Shown: positions 22,355 through 34,336, counted from the stretch's first letter. The stretch: 64,000 nucleotides of DNA from Sagittula stellata E-37 (GCF_039724765.1 NZ_CP155729.1:2303501-2367500); one strand, 5' to 3'. The notes: generated from the sequence alone by a model not told the origin. Program-made: numbers and translations.

Positions 22355-24394
22355 TCAGCCGCGGCGCCGCCTGCGCCCGCCGCCAGATCCGTCTCCGCCC
22401 GCGTTGAAGCACACCTGGGGCAGGGGCACCACCTTCTTCAGTTCCGGGAAGGGATCGGTGGCGTGCGGGATCGCGTTCGCGGCGACGAAGTGTTCCTGAA
22501 ATTTCGGTTCGATGGCGGTTTCGACCTTGGTGATCCGGCGTACTGTCGCCTCGATCTCGCGCCGTGCCTTGAGCGAACATAGCGCGATGCGCGCACCGGT
22601 TCCGGCGGCGTTGCCTGCCGATGTCACCTTGTCCAGCGGCACGTCCGGGATCATCCCCAGCACCATGGCGTGTTTCGGAGAAATATGCGCGCCGAAGGCC
22701 CCGGCCAGCACCACGCGGTCGACCTTGTCGACGCCGCGCGTGTCCATCAGAAGCCGCGCCCCGGCGTAGAGTGCGGATTTGGCAAGCTGGATGGCGCGGA
22801 TATCGCCCTGGGTCACGGTGATCTTCGGGCCGCCGCCGGCGGTGCCGTCATGGATCAGGTATTCGTGCGTCCGGCCCGCGGGCAGGCAGCGTTCGGAGCC
22901 CGTCGCCTCCGCCGAGCCGATAAGGCCCGAGGGGTCGAGCAGCCCGGCCATGCGCATCTCGGCCACCGCCTCGATGATGCCGGAACCGCAGATACCGGTG
23001 ATGCCGGTCTGCGCGGTGGCGTCGGCAAAGCCGTCTTCGTCGGACCAGAGATCGCAGCCGATGACACGGAAGCGCGGTTCCCTGGTCGCCGGGTCGATGC
23101 GGATCGCCTCGATCGCGCCGGGGGCGGCGCGTTGGCCGGAAGAAATCTGCGCGCCTTCGAAGGCGGGACCCGTGGGCGAGGAACAGGCCAGCGTCCGCGA
23201 GGTATCGCCCAGCAGGATCTCGGCGTTGGTGCCCACATCGACGATCAGGGCGAGGTCTTCGGACTTGCCGGGCTGTTCGGCCAGTGCCACGGCGGCGGCG
23301 TCGGCGCCAACGTGCCCGGCGATGCAGGGCAGGATGTAGATCCGCGCCGGTGCGGGCAGGGCGGTCAGGCCCAGTTCCACCGCCGAAAAGTGCAATGCAT
23401 CGGAGGTCGCGAGCGCAAAGGGCGCCTGTCCCAGTTCCACCGGGTCGATGCCCAGCAGCAGGTGGTGCATCACGGGATTGCAGACAAACACCGTCTCCAG
23501 GATCAGCCCGGCGTCGATCCCGGCCTCCTTCGCGATGTCGGCGGTCAGAGTGTCGATGGCCTCGCGCACGGCGGCGGTCATCTCGCGTTCGCCGCCGGGG
23601 TTCATCATCGCGTAGGACACGCGGGACATGAGGTCCTCGCCGAAGCGGATCTGCGGGTTCATGATGCCCGCCGAGGTGACGACAGCCCCGGTGTCGAGGT
23701 TCGTCAGGTGCGCGGCGATGGTGGTGGAGCCGAGGTCGATGGCCAGCCCGAAGATCCCGGCCTCGTGCAAGCCGGGCCAGAGGGCGATCAGGCGGGGGCG
23801 GGCTTCGGCATGAGAACGGTGCAGCGCGACCGTCACCTTCCAGTCGCCTTTGCGCAGGACCTTCTGCAGGACGGGCAGAATCTTCGGATCGACCTCCAGG
23901 TCGTCGACCTCCCACTGTTCGGAGAGCGCCTTTGCCAGCCGTTGCTGGTCGCCGGTCGGATCGTGCATGTCGGGCTCTGCCACCTCGACGTAGAAGAGGC
24001 GGGTGGCCGGGTCCATCTCGATCACGCGGTCGGCGGCGGCCTTGCGGACCACCTGGCGGTGCACCTGACTTTCGGGCGGCACGTCGATCACCACGTCGGA
24101 CTGCACGGTGGCCTGACAACCGAGGCGACGCCCGGTCTTTAGCCCGCGCACGCGGTCGTAGCGTTCCTCGACGCTGTTACATTCGGACAGCGCGTCCTGC
24201 GCGACGTGCACCCCGTGCTTGGAAAAATCGCCATAGGACGGTGTGATCTGGCACTTGGAGCAGATGCCGCGCCCGCCGCAGACCGAATCGAGATCGACCC
24301 CCAGTTGCCGTGCCGCGGTCAGCACGGGCGTACCCACCGGGAAACGACCGCGTTTGCCCGAAGGGGTGAAGATCACGAGGGGGTCCTGGGCCAT
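22355..24394 (-). CDS. RACo-type corrinoid activation/regeneration ATPase with N-terminal 2Fe-2S domain
   Basis: A 679-residue protein of the RACo/RamA-like DUF4445 family. These enzymes use ATP to reduce inactive Co(II) corrinoid proteins to Co(I), restarting methyltransferase cycles. The N-terminal ~90 residues form a plant-type ferredoxin domain with CGGRGICSKC and a later LGCQA cysteine. The middle and C-terminal parts carry an actin-like ASKHA fold with AIDLGSTTIAAHL and DVGTNAEILLG motifs and GICGSGIIEAVAEM. The start is the ATG at 24394, behind a GGAG 6-7 nt upstream; a longer open frame to 24550 has no protein-like content. Its likely partner in this window is the MttB-family protein at 44023-45564; no corrinoid protein gene is visible. 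Confidence 0.88.
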   Translation of the reverse strand: MAQDPLVIFTPSGKRGRFPVGTPVLTAARQLGVDLDSVCGGRGICSKCQITPSYGDFSKHGVHVAQDALSECNSVEERYDRVRGLKTGRRLGCQATVQSDVVIDVPPESQVHRQVVRKAAADRVIEMDPATRLFYVEVAEPDMHDPTGDQQRLAKALSEQWEVDDLEVDPKILPVLQKVLRKGDWKVTVALHRSHAEARPRLIALWPGLHEAGIFGLAIDLGSTTIAAHLTNLDTGAVVTSAGIMNPQIRFGEDLMSRVSYAMMNPGGEREMTAAVREAIDTLTADIAKEAGIDAGLILETVFVCNPVMHHLLLGIDPVELGQAPFALATSDALHFSAVELGLTALPAPARIYILPCIAGHVGADAAAVALAEQPGKSEDLALIVDVGTNAEILLGDTSRTLACSSPTGPAFEGAQISSGQRAAPGAIEAIRIDPATREPRFRVIGCDLWSDEDGFADATAQTGITGICGSGIIEAVAEMRMAGLLDPSGLIGSAEATGSERCLPAGRTHEYLIHDGTAGGGPKITVTQGDIRAIQLAKSALYAGARLLMDTRGVDKVDRVVLAGAFGAHISPKHAMVLGMIPDVPLDKVTSAGNAAGTGARIALCSLKARREIEATVRRITKVETAIEPKFQEHFVAANAIPHATDPFPELKKVVPLPQVCFNAGGDGSGGGRRRRRG

Positions 24395-24565
24395 GGTCGC
24401 TCCGCGTACAGTCTGGGTCCGTCGTCGCGGAACATAGCGGCTGCGCGGGCGAGCGAAAGGCCGGATCGCGGCATGGGGCGGCGGGATTGCGGCGGAGAGG
24501 GCCTGAAATGCGAACGGCGGCGCCCCGTGGGCCCCGCCGTCTGCCGTCAACCGAAACGGTGCGTC

Positions 24566-25021
24566 TCAGGGCTTGATGTAGGTGTAGCCCATGGCCTGAA
24601 GTCGCGACAGCTCTGCCACGCCGGACGGCACGATGTCTTCCTCCCAGACGTCGTAGAGGTCGTCGCTGTAGTTGATGTTGCGGCCTTCGAGCGTGTTGTT
24701 GCAGACGTGGAAGGCGACGTTCTGGCTCTTGAGCGAACCGATGGAGGTCTGCAGCCGGTCGTCGTCCTTCGCGTTCATCACGAGGCCCACGCCATTGCCG
24801 TGCATCACCACGACGACGTCGAGGTTTTCGGCGCCCACCGCGTTGATGTGGTTCTGGATGTTGCGCATCGCACCCATGTAGGCCTTGCTGTCTTTGCCGC
24901 CGTTGCCATTGATGTGGTAGACGACCTTTTGCGTGCCGTAGCGCTCGTTCGCCAGCGCGGGCTGGGCCAAAACGAAAATACCGAACGTCAGCGCGAAAAG
25001 CGCCTTTGCGATTAGTCTCAT
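24566..25021 (-). CDS. Periplasmic DsrE-family protein
   Basis: A 151-residue protein with a clear Sec signal (MRLIAKALFALTFGIFVLAQ, cleavage after PALA-NE). The mature part matches the DsrE/DsrF-like fold: KVVYHING, DVVVVMHGNG and NVAFHVCNNTL segments. The single cysteine of VCNNT corresponds to the conserved active-site-like position of exported DsrE relatives. These proteins are linked to sulfur handling, but a reaction cannot be assigned. GGGAGG lies 7 nt before the ATG. A promoter with an internal palindrome lies upstream (25097-25125), suggesting control by a repressor, possibly one sensing sulfide or persulfide. The gene is monocistronic by appearance. Confidence 0.82.
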   Translation of the reverse strand: MRLIAKALFALTFGIFVLAQPALANERYGTQKVVYHINGNGGKDSKAYMGAMRNIQNHINAVGAENLDVVVVMHGNGVGLVMNAKDDDRLQTSIGSLKSQNVAFHVCNNTLEGRNINYSDDLYDVWEEDIVPSGVAELSRLQAMGYTYIKP

Positions 25022-25096
25022 TGGTTGTCCTCCCTTGGTGCGGGGGGTGTCCTCCTGCCCCCGCAGCCGTTCACGAGCCCATACGGACTCTCGAAA

Positions 25097-25125
25097 TATC
25101 ATTTACGAATATATGAATAAGTCAA
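25097..25125 (-). promoter_or_regulatory. Promoter with embedded palindromic operator for DsrE-family gene
   Basis: Read on the minus strand, TTGACT (25125-25120) and ATGATA (25102-25097) are separated by 17 bp. The palindrome TTA-N3-ATATAT-N3-TAA covers 25103-25120, that is the spacer and the last base of the -35 element. This is the geometry of a repressor operator. The AT-rich dyad resembles operators of ArsR-type BigR/SqrR regulators, but that link is inference. Confidence 0.55.
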
Positions 25126-25164
25126 CGGTTTCGCACTGCGCCGGCCCGACAGGAGGGGGGCGGG

Positions 25165-26313
25165 TCAGGATTGCTCCAGCCAGCGCAGGATTTCGCCACG
25201 GTTCCCGTCGAGGTCCGGGGCCGGACCGCGTGAGGTCGGATCGGGCGCGTCGGTCATCTTGATCGGATTGCCTGCGGCCTTGAACGCCTGCCGCCCATTC
25301 TTGTCGAGCACATCGACAACCATGTTCCGCGCAAGGATCTGCGGGTCCTTCAGCACCTGGTCGATGGACTGGATGGGGCCGGTCGGAATGCCCGCCGCTG
25401 TCAGCTTGGCGATCCAGTGTGCCCGCGTGTTTTCCAGCGTCACCGCCTCGATCAGTCGTTTCAGCAGGCGGGCGTTCTTGCAGCGTGCCGGGTTGGTGGC
25501 AAAGCGGTCGTCGTCGGAAATCGGCAGGTTCAGCGCGATGCAGAGCCGTTCGAACAGCCGGTCGTTTCCGGCGGCGATCACGAACAGCCCGTCGGAGGCG
25601 TGGAAGGTTTCGAAGGGGGTGATCGAGGGGTGGCGTGCACCGGACGGGCCGGGCGCCTTGCCGGTGACGGTCGTCAGCGCCACGGCGTGTTCCAGGATCG
25701 CGAGTTGGCTGTCGAGCATGGCGACGTCGACCTTGCGGCCCTTTCCGGTGCGGTCGCGGTCCAGAAGGGCGGCGAGGATGCCCTGCGTCAGGAACATGCC
25801 CGCCACGATGTCGCCGATGGATGCCCCGACGCGCACTGGGTCGCGGTCCTTCTCGCCGGTGATCGACATGACACCGCCACGCGCCTGAACGACCATGTCG
25901 TAGGCCGGGCGCTTGGCGTCCGGACCGGTGTGGCCGAAGCCGGAGACAGCGCCATAGATCAGCCGGGGGTATGTGGCGTGCAGGGTCTCCCACCCGTAGC
26001 CCAGCCGTTCCATCACTCCGGGGCGGTAGTTCTCGACGATCACGTCGGCACGCGGCAGCAGCTTTTCAAAGATCGCGCGGTCGTTGTCTTCCTTGAGGTT
26101 GAGCGCGATGGATTTCTTGCCATGGTTGATCGCGGCGAAATACGCCGACTTGCCGTCCTTGAAGGGCGGGAAGGCGCGGGTGTCGTCGCCGGCTTCGGGT
26201 GGCTCCACCTTGATGACGGTGGCGCCCATGTCGGCCAGGGTCACGGTGCAGAAGGGCCCCGCGAGGACATGGCTCAGGTCGAGGATGGTGTAGCCTTTGA
26301 GTGGGGCGGTCAT
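25165..26313 (-). CDS. CaiB/BaiF-family (class III) CoA transferase
   Basis: A 382-residue enzyme that moves CoA between carboxylic acids. The family signature is clear: GYTILDLSHVLAGPFCT near the N-terminus, GADVIKVEPP-like GATVIKVEPPEAGD, KKSIALNLK, and YDMVVQARGG, whose Asp is the expected acyl-anhydride-forming residue. GRKVDVAMLDS and HPSITPFETF continue the alignment. GGAGG is 7 nt upstream of the ATG at 26313; the longer frame to 26466 lacks support. It is followed at its 5' side by an agmatinase-family gene on the same strand, 180 bp away. The acid substrates cannot be deduced; formyl-CoA:oxalate, succinyl-CoA or dicarboxylate transfer are all possible. Confidence 0.88.
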   Translation of the reverse strand: MTAPLKGYTILDLSHVLAGPFCTVTLADMGATVIKVEPPEAGDDTRAFPPFKDGKSAYFAAINHGKKSIALNLKEDNDRAIFEKLLPRADVIVENYRPGVMERLGYGWETLHATYPRLIYGAVSGFGHTGPDAKRPAYDMVVQARGGVMSITGEKDRDPVRVGASIGDIVAGMFLTQGILAALLDRDRTGKGRKVDVAMLDSQLAILEHAVALTTVTGKAPGPSGARHPSITPFETFHASDGLFVIAAGNDRLFERLCIALNLPISDDDRFATNPARCKNARLLKRLIEAVTLENTRAHWIAKLTAAGIPTGPIQSIDQVLKDPQILARNMVVDVLDKNGRQAFKAAGNPIKMTDAPDPTSRGPAPDLDGNRGEILRWLEQS

Positions 26314-26493
26314 TGTCGTGCCTCCGGATGTCTGCTGCTCGGATGCCAGCAAACCGCGACGGGGCCGTGACGGCAAGGGCTTTTGCCGCAAGGACGCTGC
26401 GACGCGGCGGAGGATGGCTGATCTTTCCGCTGCGGACGGGCCGCGCGCTAGACGGGGCGCGCGCATTTGTCCCGGCGCGGGTTCCTGTGTCGC

Positions 26494-29174
<2,681 letters not shown>

Positions 29175-29175
<1 letters not shown>

Positions 29176-29969
29176 TGGACGACGCGCTGAACCCGTCGGT
29201 GGATCGCTTCGTCTCCGGCGATGTCGAAGTCCTTTGCCTGACCGACGGCGGCAAGGTTCTGCCGCCGGAGATCTTCCCGACGCTCGACGCGGAGACGCGC
29301 GGTGCGCGCCTTCAGGCGTGGGGTCTTGGGGACATCGACATCGCCTTCAACACATATCTGCTGCGCCACCCGGGCGGGATCGACCTGGTGGATACGGGGT
29401 GCGGTTCGCTGGTGGGCGCGGACGCGGGCCATACGGTCCGCATCATGGCCGAGCTCGGGATTGCGCCGGACGACGTCGACAGGATCATCTTCACGCACCT
29501 GCATGGCGACCATGTCGGCGGCGCCTTCGGGGAAGGCGGGCTGATCTTTCCGCAGGCGGAGATCCTCATGCACGGCGCCGAGGCGGACCACTGGCGCGGC
29601 AAGGATGCGCCCGGCGGCCGCCTCGTGGCAGAGGCGAAGCGGCTCGTGCCGCTGGACGACGGTGCCGATCTTGGCCACGGGATACGGCTCTGGCACCTGC
29701 CGGGGCACACGCCTGGCCACAGCGGCCTGCGCATCGGCGGGCTGGTGATCGTGGCGGACATCGTGCATTCCGAGGCGCTGCAACTGCCCGACCCGGATCT
29801 GGCACCGAGTTATGACGTTGACCCGGTGCAGGCGGCCGCAACGCGGCGGGAGGCGCTGTCCCGCGTCGCCGCAGAGGGATCGGTCTGGTCCGGCTGCCAC
29901 ATGCTGGGCCCGCGGAAATTCGCGCGGCTCACGCGGGACAGGGGCGGCTTCGCGCGGGTGCCCCTGTGA
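29175..29969 (+). CDS. Metallo-beta-lactamase-fold hydrolase
   Basis: A 264-residue MBL-fold protein. The zinc-binding signature THLHGDHVGG is intact, followed by the later ligands in GHTPGHSG and VVADIVHSE. The spacing resembles the glyoxalase II/AHL lactonase-like and alkylphosphonate-type branches, but the substrate cannot be read. It is coupled to guaB by a TGATG junction and to the next gene by GTGA, so it is translated as part of the guaB transcript. Confidence 0.88.
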
Positions 29970-31126
29970 CGCCGGCGGCCCGCATACAGGCCGCCGCAGA
30001 GCTGATCGACCGGATCGTCGCGGGCGAGGCCGCCGAGAAGGCGCTCACGACATGGGGCCGGACGTCGCGTTTTGCCGGGTCGAAGGACCGTGCCGCCGTA
30101 CGCGACCATGTCTTCGACGTGCTGCGGATGTGGCGATCGACGGCGGTCAAGGGCGGCGGAGAACATGGGCGCGCCCGGATGCTCGGGCTGTTGCGCCTGC
30201 GCGGCATCGATCCCGACACACTGTTCGACGGCAAGGGCCATGCACCGGCCCCGCTGACCGAGGCGGAGCGCGCCGCCGGTCGCATGCCGGACGGCGCCGA
30301 TGCCTGGGACTTGCCGGACTGGCTGGCGGACCGGTTCCGGTCGGATCTGGGCGAAGCCGCCGGTCCCACCGCGCTGGCCCTGCGCGAACGGGCGCCGGTC
30401 TTCCTGCGCGTGAACACCCTGAAATGCGCTCTGGCGGCGGCGCGGGATCGTCTTGCGGCCGAAGGGGTAGAGACCGCGCCACACACACTGTCGCCCACCG
30501 CGCTGGAGGTCCTGTCCTGTGCGCGGGGACTGGTGCGCACCGGGGCCTTCACCGACGGCTGGGTGGAGCTTCAGGACGCCGCCAGTCAGGCGGTCGTCGA
30601 CCTGATTCCCCCAGAGGGGGCGGGCCGCGTGCTCGACTTTTGCGCCGGGGGCGGGGGCAAGACGCTGGCTCTGGCCGCACGGCTCCCCGGGGCCGCTCTC
30701 TTTGCCCATGACGCCGATCCGGGCCGGATGTCCGACCTGCCGCAGCGGGCGGCGCGGGCCGGAGCGAAGGTCACGGTGACCCGACAGCCCGAAGGGGCCT
30801 TCGATCTCGTGATTGCCGATGTGCCCTGTTCGGGCAGCGGCGCGTGGCGCCGCGCGCCCGAGGGCAAATGGCGCCTCACCGAAGATCGCCTGACGGATTT
30901 GCAGAGCATCCAGGCTGACATCCTTGCCACCTGTGCATCGTTTGTCGCGCCCGGCGGTTGCCTGGCCTATGCCACCTGTTCGGTGCTGGCCGCCGAAAAC
31001 GAGGCTCAGGTGGCCCGGTTCCTCGCGGAACGACCGGGCTGGCGCCGAGGACCGTCGCGCCAGTTCTTGCCTTCGGACGGTGGCGACGGGTTCTTCGTCT
31101 GCTGCCTGATCTCCGGTCGCGCCTGA
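29966..31126 (+). CDS. RsmB/NOL1-NOP2-Sun family RNA m5C methyltransferase
   Basis: A 386-residue SAM-dependent enzyme likely to methylate a cytosine in 16S rRNA. The N-terminal ~120 residues look like the NusB-like/RsmB linker region. The Rossmann domain follows, with VLDFCAGGGGKTLALAA for SAM binding, DVPCSGSGAWRR (motif IV cysteine) and the ATCS motif (motif VI cysteine). Both catalytic cysteines of the family are present. Translation starts with GTG in a GTGA overlap with the MBL gene. Which cytosine is modified is not certain, so I leave the symbol empty. Confidence 0.87.
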   Translation: MTPAARIQAAAELIDRIVAGEAAEKALTTWGRTSRFAGSKDRAAVRDHVFDVLRMWRSTAVKGGGEHGRARMLGLLRLRGIDPDTLFDGKGHAPAPLTEAERAAGRMPDGADAWDLPDWLADRFRSDLGEAAGPTALALRERAPVFLRVNTLKCALAAARDRLAAEGVETAPHTLSPTALEVLSCARGLVRTGAFTDGWVELQDAASQAVVDLIPPEGAGRVLDFCAGGGGKTLALAARLPGAALFAHDADPGRMSDLPQRAARAGAKVTVTRQPEGAFDLVIADVPCSGSGAWRRAPEGKWRLTEDRLTDLQSIQADILATCASFVAPGGCLAYATCSVLAAENEAQVARFLAERPGWRRGPSRQFLPSDGGDGFFVCCLISGRA

Positions 31127-31170
31127 ATTCCGCAATCTGAAGCTGAATTTCGCCTCGCTTCCTGTCGCGG

Positions 31171-31186
31171 TTAATTCGGCATTAAC
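31171..31186 (+). promoter_or_regulatory. CtrA-type binding box upstream of cckA
   Basis: TTAATTCGGCATTAAC is a complete TTAA-N7-TTAAC match 15 bp before the annotated cckA start. The short distance means the box would overlap the promoter core, or that the true cckA start is further downstream. It suggests feedback of CtrA on its own kinase. Confidence 0.6.
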
Positions 31187-31200
31187 TTCTCCGCAGTCGA

Positions 31201-33531
31201 ATGTATGAAAGCGATTCGAGGCGAAAGCCAGTTGTGGAGGACGTCATCGCCCGTTCCGGCAACAAGTTGCATAGGCTGAGCCCGATTATCGGGGCGGTGA
31301 TCCTTATCGCCATTGCGGCCCTTGCGCTTTGGGTTTCGCAATGGGCAAGCGCGCAAGAGGTGCAAGTGGCCGCCCTTGCCGTGACATGTGCCCTGTCCGG
31401 TGTGGCGCTGATCTGGCTGACCCTGGACCTCTACCAGTCCGGCCGGAACCGCCGCATGCTGGCGCGTCTTGCCGAATTCACGGAGACGGAGCCGGGCTTC
31501 TGCTTCATTTGCGACGACAGCGGCGAACTGCGGCACGCCAACGCCGCCGCCCGCAGCCGTTTCCAGCCCGCGAAGGGAGAGGCGCTGTCACAACTGCTTC
31601 GCGACGTCTTCGCGAGCAGCGAGGGCATCCTCTACCGGCTTTGGCAGAAGAGCCTGACAAACGGCTTCGCCATGGAAGATGTGACCAGTCACTCCGAAGG
31701 ATTTCGCATATACGTCAAACGGTTCTCTCGCGAGGCGGTGCTTTGGCGGCTGGAATCGGAGGCGCAGCGCAGCGCCGGAACGATGCGCAGCGATCTGGCC
31801 CTGATGTCGCTGGGCCGGAACGGTGCCGTGCTTTACATGAACGCCGCCGCGCGCAGTCTTGTCGGCGGACGGGCGAAGCGGCTTGAAGATGTGTTCGTCG
31901 ATCTGCCATTGCGGTCAGGCGGCGTGCACCACCTCAGCAATGCGGACGGTGAACAACGGGTGCTGGTGCAGTCCACCGATATCGGGGCGGGGCGGATCGA
32001 ACTGGTGCTCTCTCCCATCGCGGCAGAGGCTGAGCCGGAAGACAGCGTCGGCACCTTCGACGGCTTGCCCGTGCCCCTCCTGAAGGTGTCTCCCGACGGG
32101 GCCATCCTGCGGGCCAACCCGGAAGCGCGGCGGATGCTCGATCTGGGCAGCACGACGGCGCCCGGCCAGCTTGCCGAACACATGGAAGGGCTGGGCCGCG
32201 CCATCAAGGACTGGTTGCAGGAGGCGGCGGACGGACGCGGCCTGCACCGGTCGGAGTTTCTGCGCCTGACCCGCGCGGACCGCGAGGTCTTTGTCCAGGT
32301 GACGCTCAACCGCGTGACCGAGGACGGCGAGAAGCGGCTGGTCGCGGTCCTGAACGACGCGACAGAGCTCAAGACGCTCGAAGCGCAATTCGTGCAAAGC
32401 CAGAAGATGCAGGCCATCGGCCAGCTTGCGGGCGGTGTTGCGCATGACTTCAACAACCTTCTGACAGCGATTTCAGGGCATTGCGACCTGTTGCTCTTGC
32501 GCCATGACCAGGGCGATCCGGATTATGGCGACCTCGTGCAGATCAACCAGAACGCCAACCGCGCGGCGGCGCTGGTGGGGCAGTTGCTTGCATTCTCGCG
32601 CAAGCAGACGATGCAGCCCGAAGTGCTGGACCTGCGGGACACGCTGTCGGACCTCGCGCATCTTCTGAACCGGCTGGTGGGCGAGAAGGTGCGCCTGACG
32701 CTGCGCCACGATCCGGCGCTGCCGCCGGTCCGGGGCGACCGCAGGCAGCTTGAGCAGGTGATGATGAACCTCGTGGTGAACGCTCGCGACGCGATGCCCG
32801 AAGGCGGAGAGATCCTGGTCGAGACAGAGCGCCGCCTGCTGCGTGAACCGTTGAAGCGCGACCGCGCGGTGGTGGCTCCGGGCACCTATGTGTCTGTCCG
32901 GGTGATCGACGAGGGCGTGGGTATCCCCGCCGACAAGCTGCAGAAAGTGTTCGAGCCGTTCTTTACCACGAAGCGGACGGGTGAAGGCACGGGGCTGGGC
33001 CTGTCCACGGTTTACGGCATCGTCAAGCAGACCGGCGGCTTCATCTTCGTGGACAGTGTGGTCGGGCAGGGCACCTGCTTTACCCTGATGCTGCCCGCCC
33101 ATGACGTCGTTGCGGAAAAGGCGCTGCCGGCGGCGGTCAAAGACGAATCGCGCCTGCCGCAGAAGGGGTCGGGCGTGGTGTTGCTGGTCGAGGACGAAGC
33201 GCCGGTGCGCGCCTTCGCGGCCCGCGCCCTCCGTCTGCGCGGCTACACGGTGATCGAGGCCGAGACGGCGGAAGATGCGCTGCGGACGCTGGACGACGAC
33301 AAGCTGGCCGTCGACATCTTCGTGACCGACGTGGTGATGCCGGGCATGGACGGGCCGACATGGGTGCGCAAGGCGCGCGAAAGCCGCCCCGACACGCGGG
33401 TCGTATTCGTCTCGGGCTATGCGGAGGATGCCTTTGGTGAAGGGTCTGAGGCGATCCCGAACTCCGTCTTCCTGCCCAAGCCATTTTCGCTGTCGGAACT
33501 GACAGAGACGGTGCACGAGCAGTTGAACTGA
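31201..33531 (+). CDS. cckA: Hybrid sensor histidine kinase CckA
   Basis: A 776-residue inner-membrane kinase/phosphatase that feeds phosphate through ChpT to CtrA, controlling flagellar motility and gene transfer agent or cell-cycle genes in alphaproteobacteria. Two N-terminal TM helices (about residues 27-47 and 54-75) are followed by PAS-like regions (~90-390). The dimerisation motif GGVAHDFNNLLTAI carries His415. The ATPase has NLVVNARDAM and GTGLGLSTVYGIVKQTGG. The C-terminal receiver has Asp710 in VTDVVMPGMDG. The conserved AHDFNNLL and receiver fusion are diagnostic for CckA. The upstream spacing to the CtrA box makes the GTG at 31234 a possible alternative start. recA and alaS nearby match the usual roseobacter gene order. 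Confidence 0.92.
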   Translation: MYESDSRRKPVVEDVIARSGNKLHRLSPIIGAVILIAIAALALWVSQWASAQEVQVAALAVTCALSGVALIWLTLDLYQSGRNRRMLARLAEFTETEPGFCFICDDSGELRHANAAARSRFQPAKGEALSQLLRDVFASSEGILYRLWQKSLTNGFAMEDVTSHSEGFRIYVKRFSREAVLWRLESEAQRSAGTMRSDLALMSLGRNGAVLYMNAAARSLVGGRAKRLEDVFVDLPLRSGGVHHLSNADGEQRVLVQSTDIGAGRIELVLSPIAAEAEPEDSVGTFDGLPVPLLKVSPDGAILRANPEARRMLDLGSTTAPGQLAEHMEGLGRAIKDWLQEAADGRGLHRSEFLRLTRADREVFVQVTLNRVTEDGEKRLVAVLNDATELKTLEAQFVQSQKMQAIGQLAGGVAHDFNNLLTAISGHCDLLLLRHDQGDPDYGDLVQINQNANRAAALVGQLLAFSRKQTMQPEVLDLRDTLSDLAHLLNRLVGEKVRLTLRHDPALPPVRGDRRQLEQVMMNLVVNARDAMPEGGEILVETERRLLREPLKRDRAVVAPGTYVSVRVIDEGVGIPADKLQKVFEPFFTTKRTGEGTGLGLSTVYGIVKQTGGFIFVDSVVGQGTCFTLMLPAHDVVAEKALPAAVKDESRLPQKGSGVVLLVEDEAPVRAFAARALRLRGYTVIEAETAEDALRTLDDDKLAVDIFVTDVVMPGMDGPTWVRKARESRPDTRVVFVSGYAEDAFGEGSEAIPNSVFLPKPFSLSELTETVHEQLN

Positions 33532-33570
33532 CGTCGGCAAGTCGCTGATCGGCCGGACAAACCCTTGCCG

Positions 33571-34164
33571 TCAGATCGCGCGTTCCCAGACATCGAAATC
33601 CTCGGCGCATTTGCGGCGCAGCTTTTCCTCGGTCGCGGCGGAGAGATCGGTGTCGCGCCGCGGCGACACGTTTTCGCGCGGAAGATCCAGCGTGACGCCC
33701 AGACGGTCCTCCAGAAAGCCGATCAGACCGGACTGATTCTCGTACTTGAAAAGATGCGTGACCGACACGCCGTTCGGGCGCGGCTCCACGAACTTGGCCT
33801 GGCTGCCGACATTGGCGAAGGGCGGGCGGTCGCCCTGCGCGTAGGCCTGGCAGAAATCGTCGAAGGTCATGTCGCGGGTCGAGGTGGGCCTGCCGTCTAG
33901 GAACCCGCGCTGCCGATAGCGATACCACGACCCGAGCCATGAAATCGGTTCCCGGATGACCGCCAGAAGCTCCATGTCCGCGCCGCCGACCTTCTCGAAC
34001 ATCGGGCGGAAGAAGCGGTTGTAGCGGTAGACAGGGGCGTGTTTCAGTTCTGGCGGGTCGGACACGACCATCGACGCCAGCGGCCCAAGCGCCGTCGCAT
34101 AGGCCGACGTCCCGGTCTTCGGCACCGCCAGCATCACCAGTCGTTGCTTCCAGAACACCAGCAT
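33571..34164 (-). CDS. Sulfotransferase-family protein
   Basis: A 197-residue protein with the PAPS-binding motif VPKTGTSAYATAL close to the N-terminus, matching the 5'-phosphosulfate loop of sulfotransferases. Downstream, VIREPISWLGSWYRYR matches the 3'-phosphate-binding RxPxxxxxSWY-type motif. It is shorter than many sulfotransferases but keeps both nucleotide sites. The acceptor is unknown. It is convergent with cckA and divergent from recA. Some annotations of similar roseobacter genes use a gamma-glutamyl kinase label, which the motifs do not support. Confidence 0.75.
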   Translation of the reverse strand: MLVFWKQRLVMLAVPKTGTSAYATALGPLASMVVSDPPELKHAPVYRYNRFFRPMFEKVGGADMELLAVIREPISWLGSWYRYRQRGFLDGRPTSTRDMTFDDFCQAYAQGDRPPFANVGSQAKFVEPRPNGVSVTHLFKYENQSGLIGFLEDRLGVTLDLPRENVSPRRDTDLSAATEEKLRRKCAEDFDVWERAI

Positions 34165-34271
34165 TCGCGTAAGTCTCTCAGTTTGCTCAACGTTCTTTTA
34201 ACCCTGAGAACGCAAGCTGCGGAAGGAAAGAAATGACTTGTAATGTTCTGCCTTTGTGCTCATGTTCACGA

Positions 34272-34286
34272 GAACAAGAGGCGAAC
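34272..34286 (+). promoter_or_regulatory. LexA (SOS) box of recA
   Basis: GAAC-AAGAGGC-GAAC matches the alphaproteobacterial LexA operator (GTTC-N7-GTTC read on the other strand). It lies 50 bp before the recA start. A separate 6-bp inverted repeat (CGTTCT ... AGAACG, 34191-34212) lies further upstream. Confidence 0.8.
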
Positions 34287-34336
34287 GAAAGCAGCGATTG
34301 CCGCGCCGCAGTGCGTGTGGAATAAGGAGCCAAAGA

